21,741 bases of DNA from Sphacelaria rigidula (GCA_964200075.2 CAXNAA020000390.1:1-21741), one strand, 5' to 3'. Counted from the stretch's first letter, positions 10,601 through 17,537 are shown. A program made the numbers and translations. Notes: generated by a model not told the origin, from the letters alone.

Positions 10601-11082
10601 GTAACCGGGATAACTTCTCGACGGCAGAGGCGATCGATTGGTGGAGTCCGCTAATATGTGTTCCGTAATCCTATTTTGAAGGAAAGTGTACACCACAGAT
10701 GCGAGGAGACACGATGACCACGTCGATCTCACCAGGCCTCGAAGGACGCCGGCAATGCTAAGGTTGCCCGATATCCTCTCTGTATCATCTCCTGAGCCAA
10801 CGCCTTGAGTGGCAGCACTGCGCTCTCCTCGGGCACGCCCACGAACACCACGTGCTCCTGGCGTTGTCCACTGTCAATTGTTTCGCAAGACATCGGGTCA
10901 GAGAAATCGACACAAAATCGCTGAGGTCCACCATCGTCTGCCAACTGCCCCTGACAGAACGATGACTGTTGATAAGCAAAATACCCTCCGATGAACCATA
11001 AAGTCAGCGAATATCCGGGCCACCGCCAGCCGCGATACCCATGAATCTTCTGCCTTTCATCTCCTAGCCGAAGTTTGCACAT
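1274..11082 (-). CDS. UDP-glycosyltransferase-like (GT1/UGT) membrane protein, 13-exon split gene
   Basis: Family members transfer a sugar from a UDP-sugar to a small acceptor and usually sit in the ER membrane. I assembled exons at 11082-10733, 10048-9646, 9070-8911, 8548-8466, 7899-7735, 7040-6798, 6340-6200, 5774-5462, 4599-4548, 4433-4319, 3886-3707, 2736-2360 and 1658-1274. This model is about 988 residues, against 450-530 for typical UGTs. The excess is low-complexity inserts in exons 2, 6, 8 and 12 and the last-exon tail. In order it shows an N-terminal hydrophobic anchor (residues 22-37), the first Rossmann strand (EHVVFVGVP, 76-84), an acceptor-domain Asp (LLVAD), the linker motif FGSLEHARALPPRVHMVGP, the second-domain strand PVVVVQLGRGG, VPQNE, the donor signature ending SVDQ, and a C-terminal TM (about 835-857). 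Two residues central to catalysis are missing (see findings). All junctions agree in phase except around exons 8-10. The start is the first ATG after an in-frame TGA. Family assignment is firm; activity and the exon 8-10 structure are not. Confidence 0.85.
2360..2736 (-). CDS. UGT-like gene exon 12: acidic linker and C-terminal transmembrane anchor
   Basis: Starts LENELHTHLAANARR straight after exon 11, completing the last UGT helix. An Arg/Asp/Glu- and Pro-rich stretch follows, then SWAQRYLVDVYAVYGALVMG and a hydrophobic run to LLMKLTW. This position and pattern match the family's 'wyqy..lDv.....' C-terminal membrane span. A TGA occurs four bases after the donor border. Reading TG|GTGAGC as a donor instead joins exon 13 in exact phase, so I treat the exon as internal. 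Confidence 0.8.
3108..3139 (+). repeat. AT/GT microsatellite
   Basis: A run of alternating AT, about 11 repeats, followed by TGTGTGTG, inside UGT intron 11 (the longest intron, about 970 bp). Confidence 0.8.
3707..3886 (-). CDS. UGT-like gene exon 11: C-terminal Rossmann helices
   Basis: 60 codons in phase 0 (acceptor atgtggcag|CGA, donor ATG|GTGAGT). REVASRLDHLGAGVTCRPP parallels the family's 'Na.rve.lGaGv.v.p' element. PPDLVSAIVDA and AALRGKAMLREAGGVGRA parallel the following helices ('l..Ai..vl...y...A..l....gG..rA'). Confidence 0.85.
4319..4433 (-). CDS. UGT-like gene exon 10: donor-binding signature, degenerate
   Basis: Encodes VMSHRAVTVLVTDGDLRSVQ and then AALWHGKPAVVLPTSVDQ. This aligns residue by residue with the UGT signature 'L.H..v..fvTHGG..Sv.EAl..GvP.v.lP...DQ'. 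The terminal Asp-Gln that contacts the sugar is kept. The His-Gly-Gly that holds the donor phosphate reads Asp-Gly-Asp. The acceptor ggtccag|G follows a pyrimidine-rich tract, and the donor is CAG|GTAATG (phase 0). Confidence 0.85.
4548..4599 (-). CDS. UGT-like gene exon 9: VPQNE motif, borders uncertain
   Basis: Contains PGFTLVPQNEV, matching the family's 'W.PQN.vL' start of the donor signature. The next exon begins VMSHRAV, so PQNE followed by VMSH would be the ideal junction. The donor directly after PQNE (GTCTAT) gives the wrong phase. A weak donor GTACCA 20 bases later keeps the frame but adds VYLHVTL. Three nearby acceptor AGs all give the same phase. Confidence 0.45.
4740..4924. mobile_element. 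Foldback MITE with 6-bp target duplication
   Basis: The element is almost wholly an inverted repeat. Positions 4762-4830 pair with 4840-4908 at roughly 85 percent, including a perfect 20-bp inner arm (GCCTACTGCGACTACTTGCG), and the ends TCACAGCTT and AAGGTGTGA are near-inverted copies. ACCTCA is found directly on both sides (4734-4739 and 4925-4930), as expected for a target-site duplication. The centre, 4824-4839, is a perfect palindrome containing GCGGCCGC. There is no coding capacity. It lies in the unresolved UGT intron between exons 8 and 9. Confidence 0.8.
4980..5058 (-). CDS. Possible alternative UGT-like exon 8b
   Basis: Bounded by a strong acceptor (tagtttttcag|G) and a good donor (A|GTAATA). 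Read in phase 0 it gives VLLEDRPACWSSQVWLQR and ends in phase 1, the phase the next exon needs. It would fit only if exon 8 ended in the alternative frame. No family motif is visible in it. It could equally be a chance pair of splice signals inside one long intron. Confidence 0.25.
5462..5774 (-). CDS. UGT-like gene exon 8: helix/strand plus low-complexity loop, 3' end uncertain
   Basis: The 5' border is good (gctcgcag|ACG, phase 0), and TVTQLSAVGCRTLWIGNSD matches the family's 'l..l..rvLW' element. Next come Asp/Ser/Thr-, poly-Pro- and Ser/Cys-rich sequence. The chosen donor, GTAACG just below 5462, gives phase 1, which suits the next exon. However, another frame of the same DNA reads DLHHVPENVLRTVRHIP, which resembles the family's 'lPeNv.v..wiP' segment. 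Either this similarity is chance, a short intron with a weak GTTCGG donor is present, or one base has been gained or lost. Confidence 0.6.
6200..6340 (-). CDS. UGT-like gene exon 7: first strand of the donor-binding domain
   Basis: 47 codons in phase 0 (acceptor ttgtgcag|GAG, donor GAG|GTGAGA). EDAPVVVVQLGRGG is the second-domain strand that in most UGTs reads 'pVVYVSlGS'. SWKSFREE starts the following helix. The usual Ser-Leu-Gly reads Gln-Leu-Gly here, a mild departure. Confidence 0.8.
6798..7040 (-). CDS. UGT-like gene exon 6: VGPL motif and Gly/Ser/Ala-rich inter-domain insert
   Basis: Begins VGPLWVG directly after RVHM of exon 5, completing the family's inter-domain motif. About 55 residues of Gly/Ser/Thr/Ala-rich sequence follow, then LEGDVWAWLEP, the family's 'l...v..WL' element that precedes the second Rossmann domain. 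Acceptor gacacag|GTT and donor CCG|GTGAGC are both phase 0. The insert is longer than usual for the family. Confidence 0.8.
7257..7349 (+). mobile_element. tRNA-derived SINE-like element with oligo-T tail
   Basis: GCGGTGTAATGGTCCGG resembles a tRNA D-arm/A box, and GGGTTCGATTTCC (about 7308-7320) is a near-consensus pol III B box. An oligo-T run of 17 follows at 7333-7349. The stems do not form a full cloverleaf, so this is a SINE or tRNA relic rather than a working tRNA. It lies in UGT intron 5, antisense to the gene. Confidence 0.5.
7735..7899 (-). CDS. UGT-like gene exon 5: linker motif before the second domain
   Basis: Acceptor gtatgtag|GCT and donor ATG|GTGAGA, both phase 0, 55 codons. 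It contains VMTLGNSCFGSLEHARALPP followed by RVHM, a clear version of the UGT '.lvNs.fglE.arp.Pp.v..VGp' motif that closes the acceptor domain. The reading frame is open on both strands here, but only this frame matches the family. Confidence 0.85.
8466..8548 (-). CDS. UGT-like gene exon 4: short linker helix
   Basis: A small exon of 83 nt between acceptor ggaacag|GG and donor CAG|GTGACG. It adds TGFRVEGQTITHRLHSS and a hydrophobic helix LVRLVLSLSRLQ, the position where UGTs have 'TG.s..qRl.n.l..l...l'. It joins exon 3 in phase 1 and exon 5 in phase 0 without breaking the frame. Confidence 0.75.
8911..9070 (-). CDS. UGT-like gene exon 3: acceptor-domain strand with dyad Asp
   Basis: Acceptor tttgtaag|GCC in phase 0, donor CAG|GTACGG in phase 1. 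The 53-residue product begins ALRRDPPALLVADRRAIAAF, the family's 'PDLVV.D....A' strand. The Asp after LLVA is where UGTs keep the Asp that normally partners the catalytic His. It continues GLRCVVNSAGLLGDLDKPP, matching the 'P.V...LG.L...P' region. The exon was chosen by motif and phase together. Confidence 0.85.
9646..10048 (-). CDS. UGT-like gene exon 2: acceptor-domain start with Pro/Gly-rich insert
   Basis: The acceptor cttacag|G lies behind a C-run polypyrimidine tract and completes a Trp codon, giving SFEAWAEGIPGLSFMALS across the junction, a typical UGT stretch. A low-complexity insert follows (Thr/Pro/His-rich, then Gly/Trp-rich). After it comes RELLYHLTKYLSFYHRQ and MYAPLVE, the helical part of the acceptor domain. 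The donor is GAG|GTGAGA (phase 0). The insert has no match I recognise and may be a disordered loop. Confidence 0.8.
10733..11082 (-). CDS. UGT-like gene exon 1: start, signal anchor, first Rossmann strand
   Basis: Encodes residues 1-116 and two bases of codon 117. Residues 22-37 (PGYSLTLWFIGGYFAY) form a hydrophobic segment after a basic start, as in a signal peptide or signal anchor. Residues 76-116 match the UGT N-terminal fold: a hydrophobic strand, a turn, then LKALAQEMIQRGYRATLALP, which parallels the usual 'LA.EL..RGH.VT' helix and strand. The turn reads PEESAVLP where the family usually has a catalytic His. The donor is TG|GTGAGA (phase 2). Confidence 0.85.
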
Positions 11083-11344
11083 CGTCAGTCTACGTCGTTC
11101 CCGGATAATCTGGACAAGGAGCCTTCATTTCTTCGTAATTCTCTCAACAAGTCCCCTTCTGCATGCTTTCAAGCAGAGAATTGGGCAAGACTCGAACCCG
11201 ATACACTGTTTTTTCAACAGTGCATCGTTCTACCGGGGCGGGTGCGGGGTGGGGAAGCCAACGTTCCGCACATGTTTTTCTTGTATCGACAATACGCTTA
11301 CCTTCAGGCTTGCGAAAATTTGTCAATACCCGCGGAAAAATACC

Positions 11345-11404
11345 GGGGGGGCGTGGGGGGAGGGGATGGGAGACGATGGGAGGGGGTAGGAGGGGATAGG
11401 AGGG
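11345..11404 (+). repeat. G-rich tract upstream of the UGT-like gene
   Basis: More than eight G-runs of three to seven bases separated by one to four bases, enough for G-quadruplex formation on the plus strand. It lies about 260-320 bases upstream of the UGT start codon, where the gene's sense strand reads as a C/T-rich tract. It may be a promoter element or simple sequence; nothing in the sequence decides. Confidence 0.6.
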
Positions 11405-11684
11405 CACAGCTAGTACAAATGGAATAGGAAACATGAGATAATGTAGTAAATGTTACCACTTCGTAGGGTTCAACTTTCGCGGAATACTCTCAAATAATTT
11501 GGGTGTGAAGACCGAAGTTCGGGTCTTCAGTCGGGCTGACCGTCCCAAACGTTCCTAGCGTGCGCAGAAGGCGTTTTTGTCTAGATCGGCACCCCAAGCG
11601 CCGATTTAAAGTCCGCCAACGCCACACTTTGCCTGGGGAAAAAAATTGCACCCCGTTGACTGAGGGTTCTCGGTGTGCCTTGGT

Positions 11685-11715
11685 TGGGATTAGGGTTGGG
11701 GTTGGGGTTGGGGTT
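11685..11715 (+). repeat. Telomere-like interstitial tract
   Basis: One TTAGGG followed by three GGTTGG-type repeats (GGGATTAGGG, then TTGGGG units). It is too short and irregular to be a chromosome end and is best read as an interstitial, degenerate telomere-like or simple repeat. Confidence 0.5.
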
Positions 11716-11765
11716 ATCTGAAAATGATATAATCCCGAGAAAGTCCTACCCTACCAAGTGGTAGT

Positions 11766-12050
11766 ATGACCTTGGATAGCAAGTGCAAAGGGCAGTATTT
11801 TAGTGTAAATATTAAATGTAGGGATATGAGAAAACTGTGCTTCCAAGAAGCACGGGCTCCCGAGGGCGCTGTACCAGTTACTATACCCATTTCTAGGGTC
11901 GGGCTTCCGGGATGTAGTGTGGAACTTGGGGGACAGATACTAGCTAGCACGCTATCACTCGTGGGGAATGATCCAATCCTCGTCGATGTTGTCGAAGGGA
12001 GCAGAAATCACGCAACCCCAGAAACAAAGAAAGAGAGTGCCCTCCCTTAA
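11766..12050 (+). CDS. Open segment of 94 codons, possible exon or short gene
   Basis: ATG-to-TAA frame beginning MTLDSKCKGQYFSVNIKCRD and including RVGLPGCSVELGGQ and SLVGNDPILVDVVEGSRN. The amino-acid mix is protein-like, without low complexity. The phrase NIKCRDMRKLCF is faintly like the last strand of a GRAM/PH-type domain, but that is too short to assign. It starts 684 bp upstream of the UGT start in the opposite direction. No clear splice borders or partner exons were found. Confidence 0.25.
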   Translation: MTLDSKCKGQYFSVNIKCRDMRKLCFQEARAPEGAVPVTIPISRVGLPGCSVELGGQILASTLSLVGNDPILVDVVEGSRNHATPETKKESALP

Positions 12051-13043
12051 CACATTTGTTTCGAGTCTAACTAGCGGTGTGTGCAGATATACTTCTCGTC
12101 GTCGTCGTTAATACTAACAGCTGTTCGATGTCCGGTTTGTAAAGTGCTTCGTCGTCTTCGCCCTGCATTTCTAATTAATTTCTGTCGCGCCACAGACTAC
12201 ATCTTTACCGCAAAATGCGCCAACCCTGGCCATTGCGTGAGTGCTGTCTGTACGGCACCGATCAACACGAGCCATCCCGAACAAAAGCACGACGGGCACC
12301 AATAGGGAGCCGGCAGCATTAATGCTGATATAGTCCTTTTCTGGGATTATGCCATCCGGTAGCATGAAACAACGCACAACAACAACGATAGCATCGCCTT
12401 GTCTCATGCCCCGTATCGAAAGCCATGCCGTATACAGAAGGAGCAAGCTAAGCGCAAGTGAAGACTACAACGCCAACCCCGGCCACCGCAACCATACCGC
12501 AGGCACGACAACGCTCATAGCGAACGTTGGATATACCACCCTGTATGCAGCGAGACAAAGTACCCTCTATGGGGCCATTCTTGTCCTGGATACTATCTAT
12601 CTCTCCGCAGCACGGTCCTGTACGGCGGCTGCGGGCTGCAGAAGGCCGGTAAACACAGGTGTGACGGAGTTTTAAAATCAAGTATGCGTTATAAAATGCG
12701 TTACGTGATGTAGAGAGACTGGTAATAATTTTAACTAAATGACTTGAAACTAGTGTGTGCATAATATAAATTGACCCGTACCTATGAACCCACCGTCGGG
12801 GGTACGCTAGAGAAATATCACCCATAATTTTATTTATTTCCTGTGATATTTTCCCGTCCCGGACTCGTGGGGGAACATGCTTCACACAAGTTCTGAAACA
12901 TACCCATTACATAAGGTTAGAACGGAACGCACAACTTGTACCATATACGGTCCTATGGCTGACACGCTATGAAAGACCGGAGCGGTTTGGTGGGTGCCCA
13001 AAAACAATTGTGGAGAAAATATATATATTTTCCATATTTTCAG
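12051..13043. other. No clear gene
   Basis: Several overlapping open frames exist on both strands (for example 12171-12446 and 12448-12885 on the minus strand, with hydrophobic stretches), but none joins with correct splice borders or matches a family. The AT-rich stretch at 12660-12860 looks non-coding. Confidence 0.4.
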
Positions 13044-13249
13044 TGGACATTCGACCCTTGGACCAACCTGCTCCGCCGGAAAACAAATCGGGTCCGGCAG
13101 TTTACAAGAGGAAGCTTACGCGGACACAGAGCACCAAGCAGCTCTTCAATACTCGATTGACTTACCGAGTGATTCTGCCTCGAAAAAAATCAGCTTCGGT
13201 CAGCACACAAAGCATCAATAAGGGGATGAGGCTCAGTACCGGCCCGTAG
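13044..13249 (+). CDS. Possible terminal exon of an unidentified plus-strand gene
   Basis: A strong-looking acceptor (tccatattttcag|TG) precedes 67 codons to TAG. Phrases include RPLDQPAPPENKSGPAVYKR and TKQLFNTRLTYRVILPRKK, basic and Ser/Thr-rich. All three forward frames are open over much of this stretch. A second frame continues after one stop (positions 13222-13347), so this may also be a decayed or frameshifted coding fragment. No upstream exon was found. Confidence 0.25.
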
Positions 13250-13307
13250 TGTCTGTCCGCAGAGCAGCCGGGAAGCCCACCAAGTCCACCATGTATGTTG
13301 GAAAGTT

Positions 13308-13436
13308 TCTCGCGGAAGATTCTCGCGGAAGATTCTAAGCCAGGAACGAAGCCCGAGAGGCGCGGTATGACAATTCTGACCAATCGCGGCCGTCAAAACG
13401 AGCACAAAGTTTCCCTACAGGTGGACTACAGGTGGA
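13308..13436 (+). repeat. Two short exact tandem duplications
   Basis: TCTCGCGGAAGAT is duplicated head to tail at 13308-13333, and CTACAGGTGGA is duplicated at 13415-13436. They lie 80 bp apart, after the possible exon at 13044-13249. They look like recent slippage or microhomology duplications. Confidence 0.7.
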
Positions 13437-13799
13437 CTATTTCGCTGTCTAGCGGTATTTCTCATTTTGGTCATGGTAATTCAACCATAAATAACATGGG
13501 CACAAATAACGTGTTTTGTACTCTGCTCGTGGTCTGTGTCGCCTGTCTGACGCTTCATGTGTTGCCAGCATAGGTTCACTCTGTCTGGAGTGTTGTGGAA
13601 TACTTCGCAGAGGCATTAGCAGCATGCAGTACATTGTGGTCAGTGGAGAGCGATGCCACGCTGACTCTTTCTTGCCGCTGTCACATCCCATACTGAACCT
13701 GTGCGCTGTAGAGACCGCACAGTCAAAGCCGGTCAGGGGTTCCCCAAAACTGCTTTCTATGTAAGGTGGTGTTTTAACGACACAAGGAAAATGATGATC

Positions 13800-13854
13800 A
13801 TTTCGTGATAGTGATTGTGAAGAGACGGTTCACAACTTCATTATCACGAGAAAT
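13800..13854. repeat. Imperfect hairpin
   Basis: ATTTCGTGATAGTGATTGTGAA (13800-13821) pairs with 13829-13854 with a few bulges and a short loop. GTTTTAACGA (13771-13780) and GTTTTAATCGA (13863-13873) lie outside it as near-direct repeats. It sits just before the tandem array. Its function is unknown. Confidence 0.5.
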
Positions 13855-13887
13855 CACGCACCGTTTTAATCGAGTATGCTAGGGTGG

Positions 13888-15402
13888 GAAACAAGTGATA
13901 CAGGAACGGTGAAACAGCACGCGAACAAACTAGCGACTTCAAGGAGGGCGGCTATCACGCGCAAGGGGGTATGGGTATTGTCGCAGGTCGAAACGCAGAC
14001 CGCCTTCCGCACGAGAAGAAGCAACAGCAGCAGTATCAGCACCATCGTTATTGCCAGTACATGTACTCTGCTGGGGGTGGGTCTGAATCAGCCGGTGCCG
14101 ATACTGCTGCTGCTGCTGCTGCTGCCGTTCTTACTCATGAGAGGAACGGTCCGCGATTCGATCGTGCTACAACGCCCACGCACCTTGCACGTAACAGCCA
14201 CCGTGCTGGAAAGCGCTGGTCCGTACTACCCGCCGATAGGTCTATGCTTGCTTACTAGGCTAAGCGCTGGGAGATAATGCTGCGCGCATCTCTGTGTGCG
14301 AGCTGTGCACGTCGGGTGTGTCTCGCACGCGTGGCTGCTGCTGGTGATGGGAATGAAGCCAGCGTCCAATACAGGGGAAACCAAGTGATATGTACTCGTA
14401 CTGAAAATTCTACTACTGTATGGGGGTAACAACACGCAAACAGATCGTAGTCTACTTTAAATAATACTGTAGTAGGAGGGGGCAATAACGCACCAGGTCA
14501 TGGGTATTGTCGCACGTCGAAACGCGGACCGCCTCCCGCACGAGAAGCAGCAGCAGCAGCAGTATCTTTATTGCCAGTAAATGTGTACGGCTGGGGGTGG
14601 GTTTGAATCAGCCGGTGCCGATACTGCTGCTGCTGCCGCTGCTGATGCCATTTTTCCTCATGCGAGAGACGGTGTGCGTTTCAATCGTGCTACAACGCCC
14701 ACGCACCTTGCGCGTGACAGCCACCATGCCAGAAAGCGCTGGTCCGTACTGCCCGCTGATGAGTCAATGCTTCCTCACCAGGCTAAGTGCTGGAAGATTC
14801 AGCTGTGGGCATCTCTCTGTGCGAACTGTGCATATTGGGTGTGTCTCGCACGCGTGGCTACTGCTGGCGATGGCGTTCAAAGAATATAGCCAGTGTCCAA
14901 TACAGGGGAAAACAAGTGAAATGTACTTGTACTGCAATGATACAATATACTGATACAATATAAGGGTAACAACACGCAAACAGATCATAATCGATTTCAA
15001 GTGGGGAGGAGGAAATAACGCGCCAGGTGCATGGATATTGTCGTACATCGAAACGCGGACCGCCTCCCGCACGAGAAGCAGCAGCAGCAGCAGCAGTATC
15101 TTCATTGCCAGGAAATGTGTACGGTTGGGGGTGGTTTTGAATCAGCTGGTACCGATGCTGCTGCTGCTGCTGCTCTTCATCGTAGACGGTCTGCGTTTCG
15201 ACCGTGCGACAACACCCACGCACCTTGCGAGTGACGGCCACTGTGCTGGACAGCGCTGGTACGTACTACCCGCCGATGGGTCCATGCTTGTTTACTCGGC
15301 GAGGTTCTGCGATATATAGCTGTGCGCATCTCTCTAGGGGAGCTGTGCACGTGGAGTGTATCTGTCTCACACGCGTGGCTACTGCTAGTGACGGGATCCC
15401 AA
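13888..15402. repeat. Three tandem copies of a ~500-bp unit with internal CAG/CTG foldback
   Basis: Units begin near 13888, 14379 and 14906, each opening with a GGGAAAACAAGTGA-like sequence. Within each unit a left arm containing GTCGAAACGCGGACCGCC and a CAG run is followed, after about 50 bp, by a CTG run and an imperfect inverted copy of the left arm. In unit 2 the arms are about 14478-14566 and 14620-14725. The CAG and CTG run lengths differ between units. Forward open frames cross units 1 and 2 with Ser-rich and Leu-rich runs, but these follow from the triplet runs and the frame breaks in unit 3. Confidence 0.8.
14546..14567 (+). repeat. (CAG)n microsatellite of unit 2
   Basis: A short CAG run that pairs with the CTG run at 14620-14636. 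Equivalent runs occur in unit 1 (about 14023-14034 and 14101-14126) and unit 3 (about 15077-15096 and 15155-15176). Copy number varies between units, consistent with replication slippage. Confidence 0.7.
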
Positions 15403-15487
15403 CTGTCTGTCCCATGAAGAGCTCAACAGCCCACTCCTTCCAACCATGTCATGTTCCTCTTCGCATTCTCACGCGAATGTCCCTCCG

Positions 15488-15534
15488 CTCTCACGAAAAT
15501 TAATCCCCAAAACATTAATTAATTTTCGTGAGAG
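15488..15534. repeat. AT-rich perfect hairpin, 17-bp arms
   Basis: CTCTCACGAAAATTAAT (15488-15504) is exactly complementary to 15518-15534 across a 13-base loop. Weaker pairing (CATTCTCAC with GTGAGAATG) extends the symmetry to about 15462-15558. It could be a small foldback element; no flanking duplication is evident. Confidence 0.65.
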
Positions 15535-16228
15535 TGATTTTGGGGGAGGTGAGAATGTGGCATCAACTCACAACCAATCGGGATCATGAAAAAAGAAAGA
15601 AAATCCCCAACCGTCATATTCAGATCACTATCACGTCGCGTTCTCACATTTTTGGACTCGATAAAACGCGCCCTAAATGCCCAAGATCCACATCATTGTA
15701 AAAAAAGGCGTTTGTGTAGCGACAAAAGAGCTATTCTGAACCCCAACGTAGTCCATCTCAGTCCACCTGTAGGGGGGTCGCTGTCTAATCGCTGTCTAAG
15801 GGTGAATCCTCTGCTATGGGCCCAAAAGCACCAGAACGATACAGAATTAGCCGGGTTCACCTTGGGATCGAATCGCCAGGCTGTGGGAAATTGCAAAATG
15901 GGGTGTTGGCTCTCCATGCCGGTTTGTTTGGAAGAAAAGAAATTGTGAGCAAGCCACGCCTTCGCTGACTTCGACAGCTACAGTGCCAGCACAAAGACAC
16001 GCCAAAACCCGCGGTGTGGATCTTGAGCGTACCAGTATCCATGTCATCAGTGTGTCACGCTTCGTTTGGGCCGTTCGGCGCCGAAGCGATAGAGAAACAA
16101 CGGTTTTCAGCCTCCGTGTTTGCTGAAAATACGATCAAACGATCACAAACACCTGCCCAAACATGTGTTCAAGAGCAACGAAAAATGCTGCTAGTGTGAC
16201 CGCGGGTTCAAGAGATCGGACTGAAATA
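15535..16228. other. No clear gene, possible decayed repeat
   Basis: A 120-codon forward frame (15586-15948) and an overlapping reverse frame are open, yet neither shows a domain or splice partners. Sequence around 15790-15860 has weak internal inverted similarity (AAGGGTGAATCC and GGGTTCACC). Confidence 0.35.
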
Positions 16229-16700
16229 GGGTCAACTCTAATGGGAGCCGTTCAAACTTCCTGTTGAAGACTGCCTTTTGGGCCCTTCTCCGTCGATTGA
16301 TGCCCGAGAGGAGGGCTGGGCGGATGTTGACGCCTTGGAATGACTTGCTCTACTCATTGAGACCGTTCCAGGGCAACTTTGCGCTTCCCGCCGGCCGCCG
16401 TTTGGTGTTTGGTCAAACCAGGTCCAGCGCGGATTTTCAGAAAAAAACAATCAGGTGATTAAAATTACCCCCATTTCTTTGATCGCTTGACCGTTTTTAT
16501 TGACAATCCGTGTTTGGCCAAAAATAAAAGTGCAGCCAGCGGGAAATGCAAAGTTGCCCTGGAACGGGCTCAATGAGTAGAGCAAGTCATTCCAAGGCGT
16601 CAACATCCGCCTAGCCTTCTTTTCAGGCGTAATACGACGGAGAAGGGCCAAAAAGGTAGTTTTAAACAGGAATTTTGAACGGCTCCCATTAGAGTCGGTC
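16229..16700. mobile_element. Inverted-repeat element 1 (MITE-like)
   Basis: Arms 16229-16418 and 16512-16700 are about 190 bp each and about 80 percent alike in inverted orientation. They share ACTCTAATGGGAGCC near the outer ends and a long stretch containing GTTGACGCCTTGGAATGAC inside. Each arm carries a similar short open frame (LTPWNDLLYS), but this follows from the repeat and shows many replacement changes. No matching target duplication is visible. The right end abuts element 2. Confidence 0.75.
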
Positions 16701-16703
16701 TAA

Positions 16704-17183
16704 GGCCGGATGTTATGGCACACAGATTTTTGGCCCACGCATTGTTCACTTTTATGGCGTTTGAGCCACTTTTTGACCCCAAAACAGGGAACATCGCCAA
16801 CACGTCTTGGACACTTTGCATCACCCCACAGAGAGGAGCGTAGCCCACTTTTCAGATTCGCTTGGCTCCGAGGTTTCGAGAGCGGCCGCTGAAAAAAAAT
16901 CCGTGTGCAACAAAATCTACGGCGATCTCCGCAGGATATTGGGCAAACCGGCGGGGGTCGGCAAGCACGGATTTTCGCACACGAATTTTTCTTCAGCGGC
17001 CAATCTTGAAACCTCGTAGCCAAGCGAATCTGACAAGTGGGCTAGGCTCCTCTCTGTGGGGTGATGAAAAGTGTCCAAGACGTGTGTTGGCGATTTACCC
17101 TGTTTGGGGATCAAAAAGGGGGTCAAATGTTCTTAGGGTGAACAATCCGTGGGCCAAAAATCTGTATGCCATAACATCCGGCC
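16704..17183. mobile_element. Inverted-repeat element 2, PIF/Harbinger-like MITE
   Basis: 480 bp with arms 16704-16908 and 16977-17183, highly similar in inverted orientation, and perfect terminal inverted repeats starting GGCCGGATGTTATGGCA. TAA flanks both ends (16701-16703 and 17184-17186). A 3-bp TWA duplication with GGCC-type termini is characteristic of PIF/Harbinger (Tourist-like) elements. There is no transposase, so it is non-autonomous. Confidence 0.8.
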
Positions 17184-17537
17184 TAACGTGCGGAAAAATA
17201 ATGAATAATGATTAACTCCCTCGACACTGGATCATTTCACACTGAACAAAGCACACCGCATTCAGCTTCATAGTGGCTGCGCGCCCATCTACCTTACATG
17301 GCATGTTTCTCTCAGCGGGTTGATATCTTGACCTCGTTCAGGGTGAGCCAACCAAACGCTGCGCGTGTGCTCGAAAATGACATTGAGGCCGTGTCTCATC
17401 ATTATTGTTGCTATCGAACGAATTAGTGCGGTGGCATTGGATTCGCTCCATGTGCGCGGTTTGGGTTGTTACACGCTTTCGATTGGAAAAGACGGTGGAA
17501 TTCGTGAAGCGGTACTTACTCACTCGTATTCAGTACA

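Larger units (their letters stand above)
11083..11765. other. Upstream region of the UGT-like gene
   Basis: Holds the G-rich tract, the telomere-like tract and a small hairpin (GAAGACCGAAGTTCGGGTCTTC-type, about 11508-11529). This would be the UGT promoter region; no TATA box or initiator could be assigned with confidence. Confidence 0.45.

Noticed and set aside
10265-10732. A minus-strand segment (TGNGIRFMSDEENW) that could be spliced after UGT exon 1 in phase
   Set aside because: The alternative exon at 10048 also fits the phase, has a much better acceptor and gives AEGIPGLSFMALS, a far closer UGT match; including both would duplicate the same part of the fold.
13876-14953. Leu- and Ser-rich forward frames in the tandem array
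   Set aside because: The runs come from CTG and CAG triplets inside inverted arms, and the frame breaks in unit 3, so no protein is claimed.
17341-17518. Short plus-strand exon-like segments after acceptor cgttcag
   Set aside because: Two different frames look equally protein-like and neither connects to another exon.
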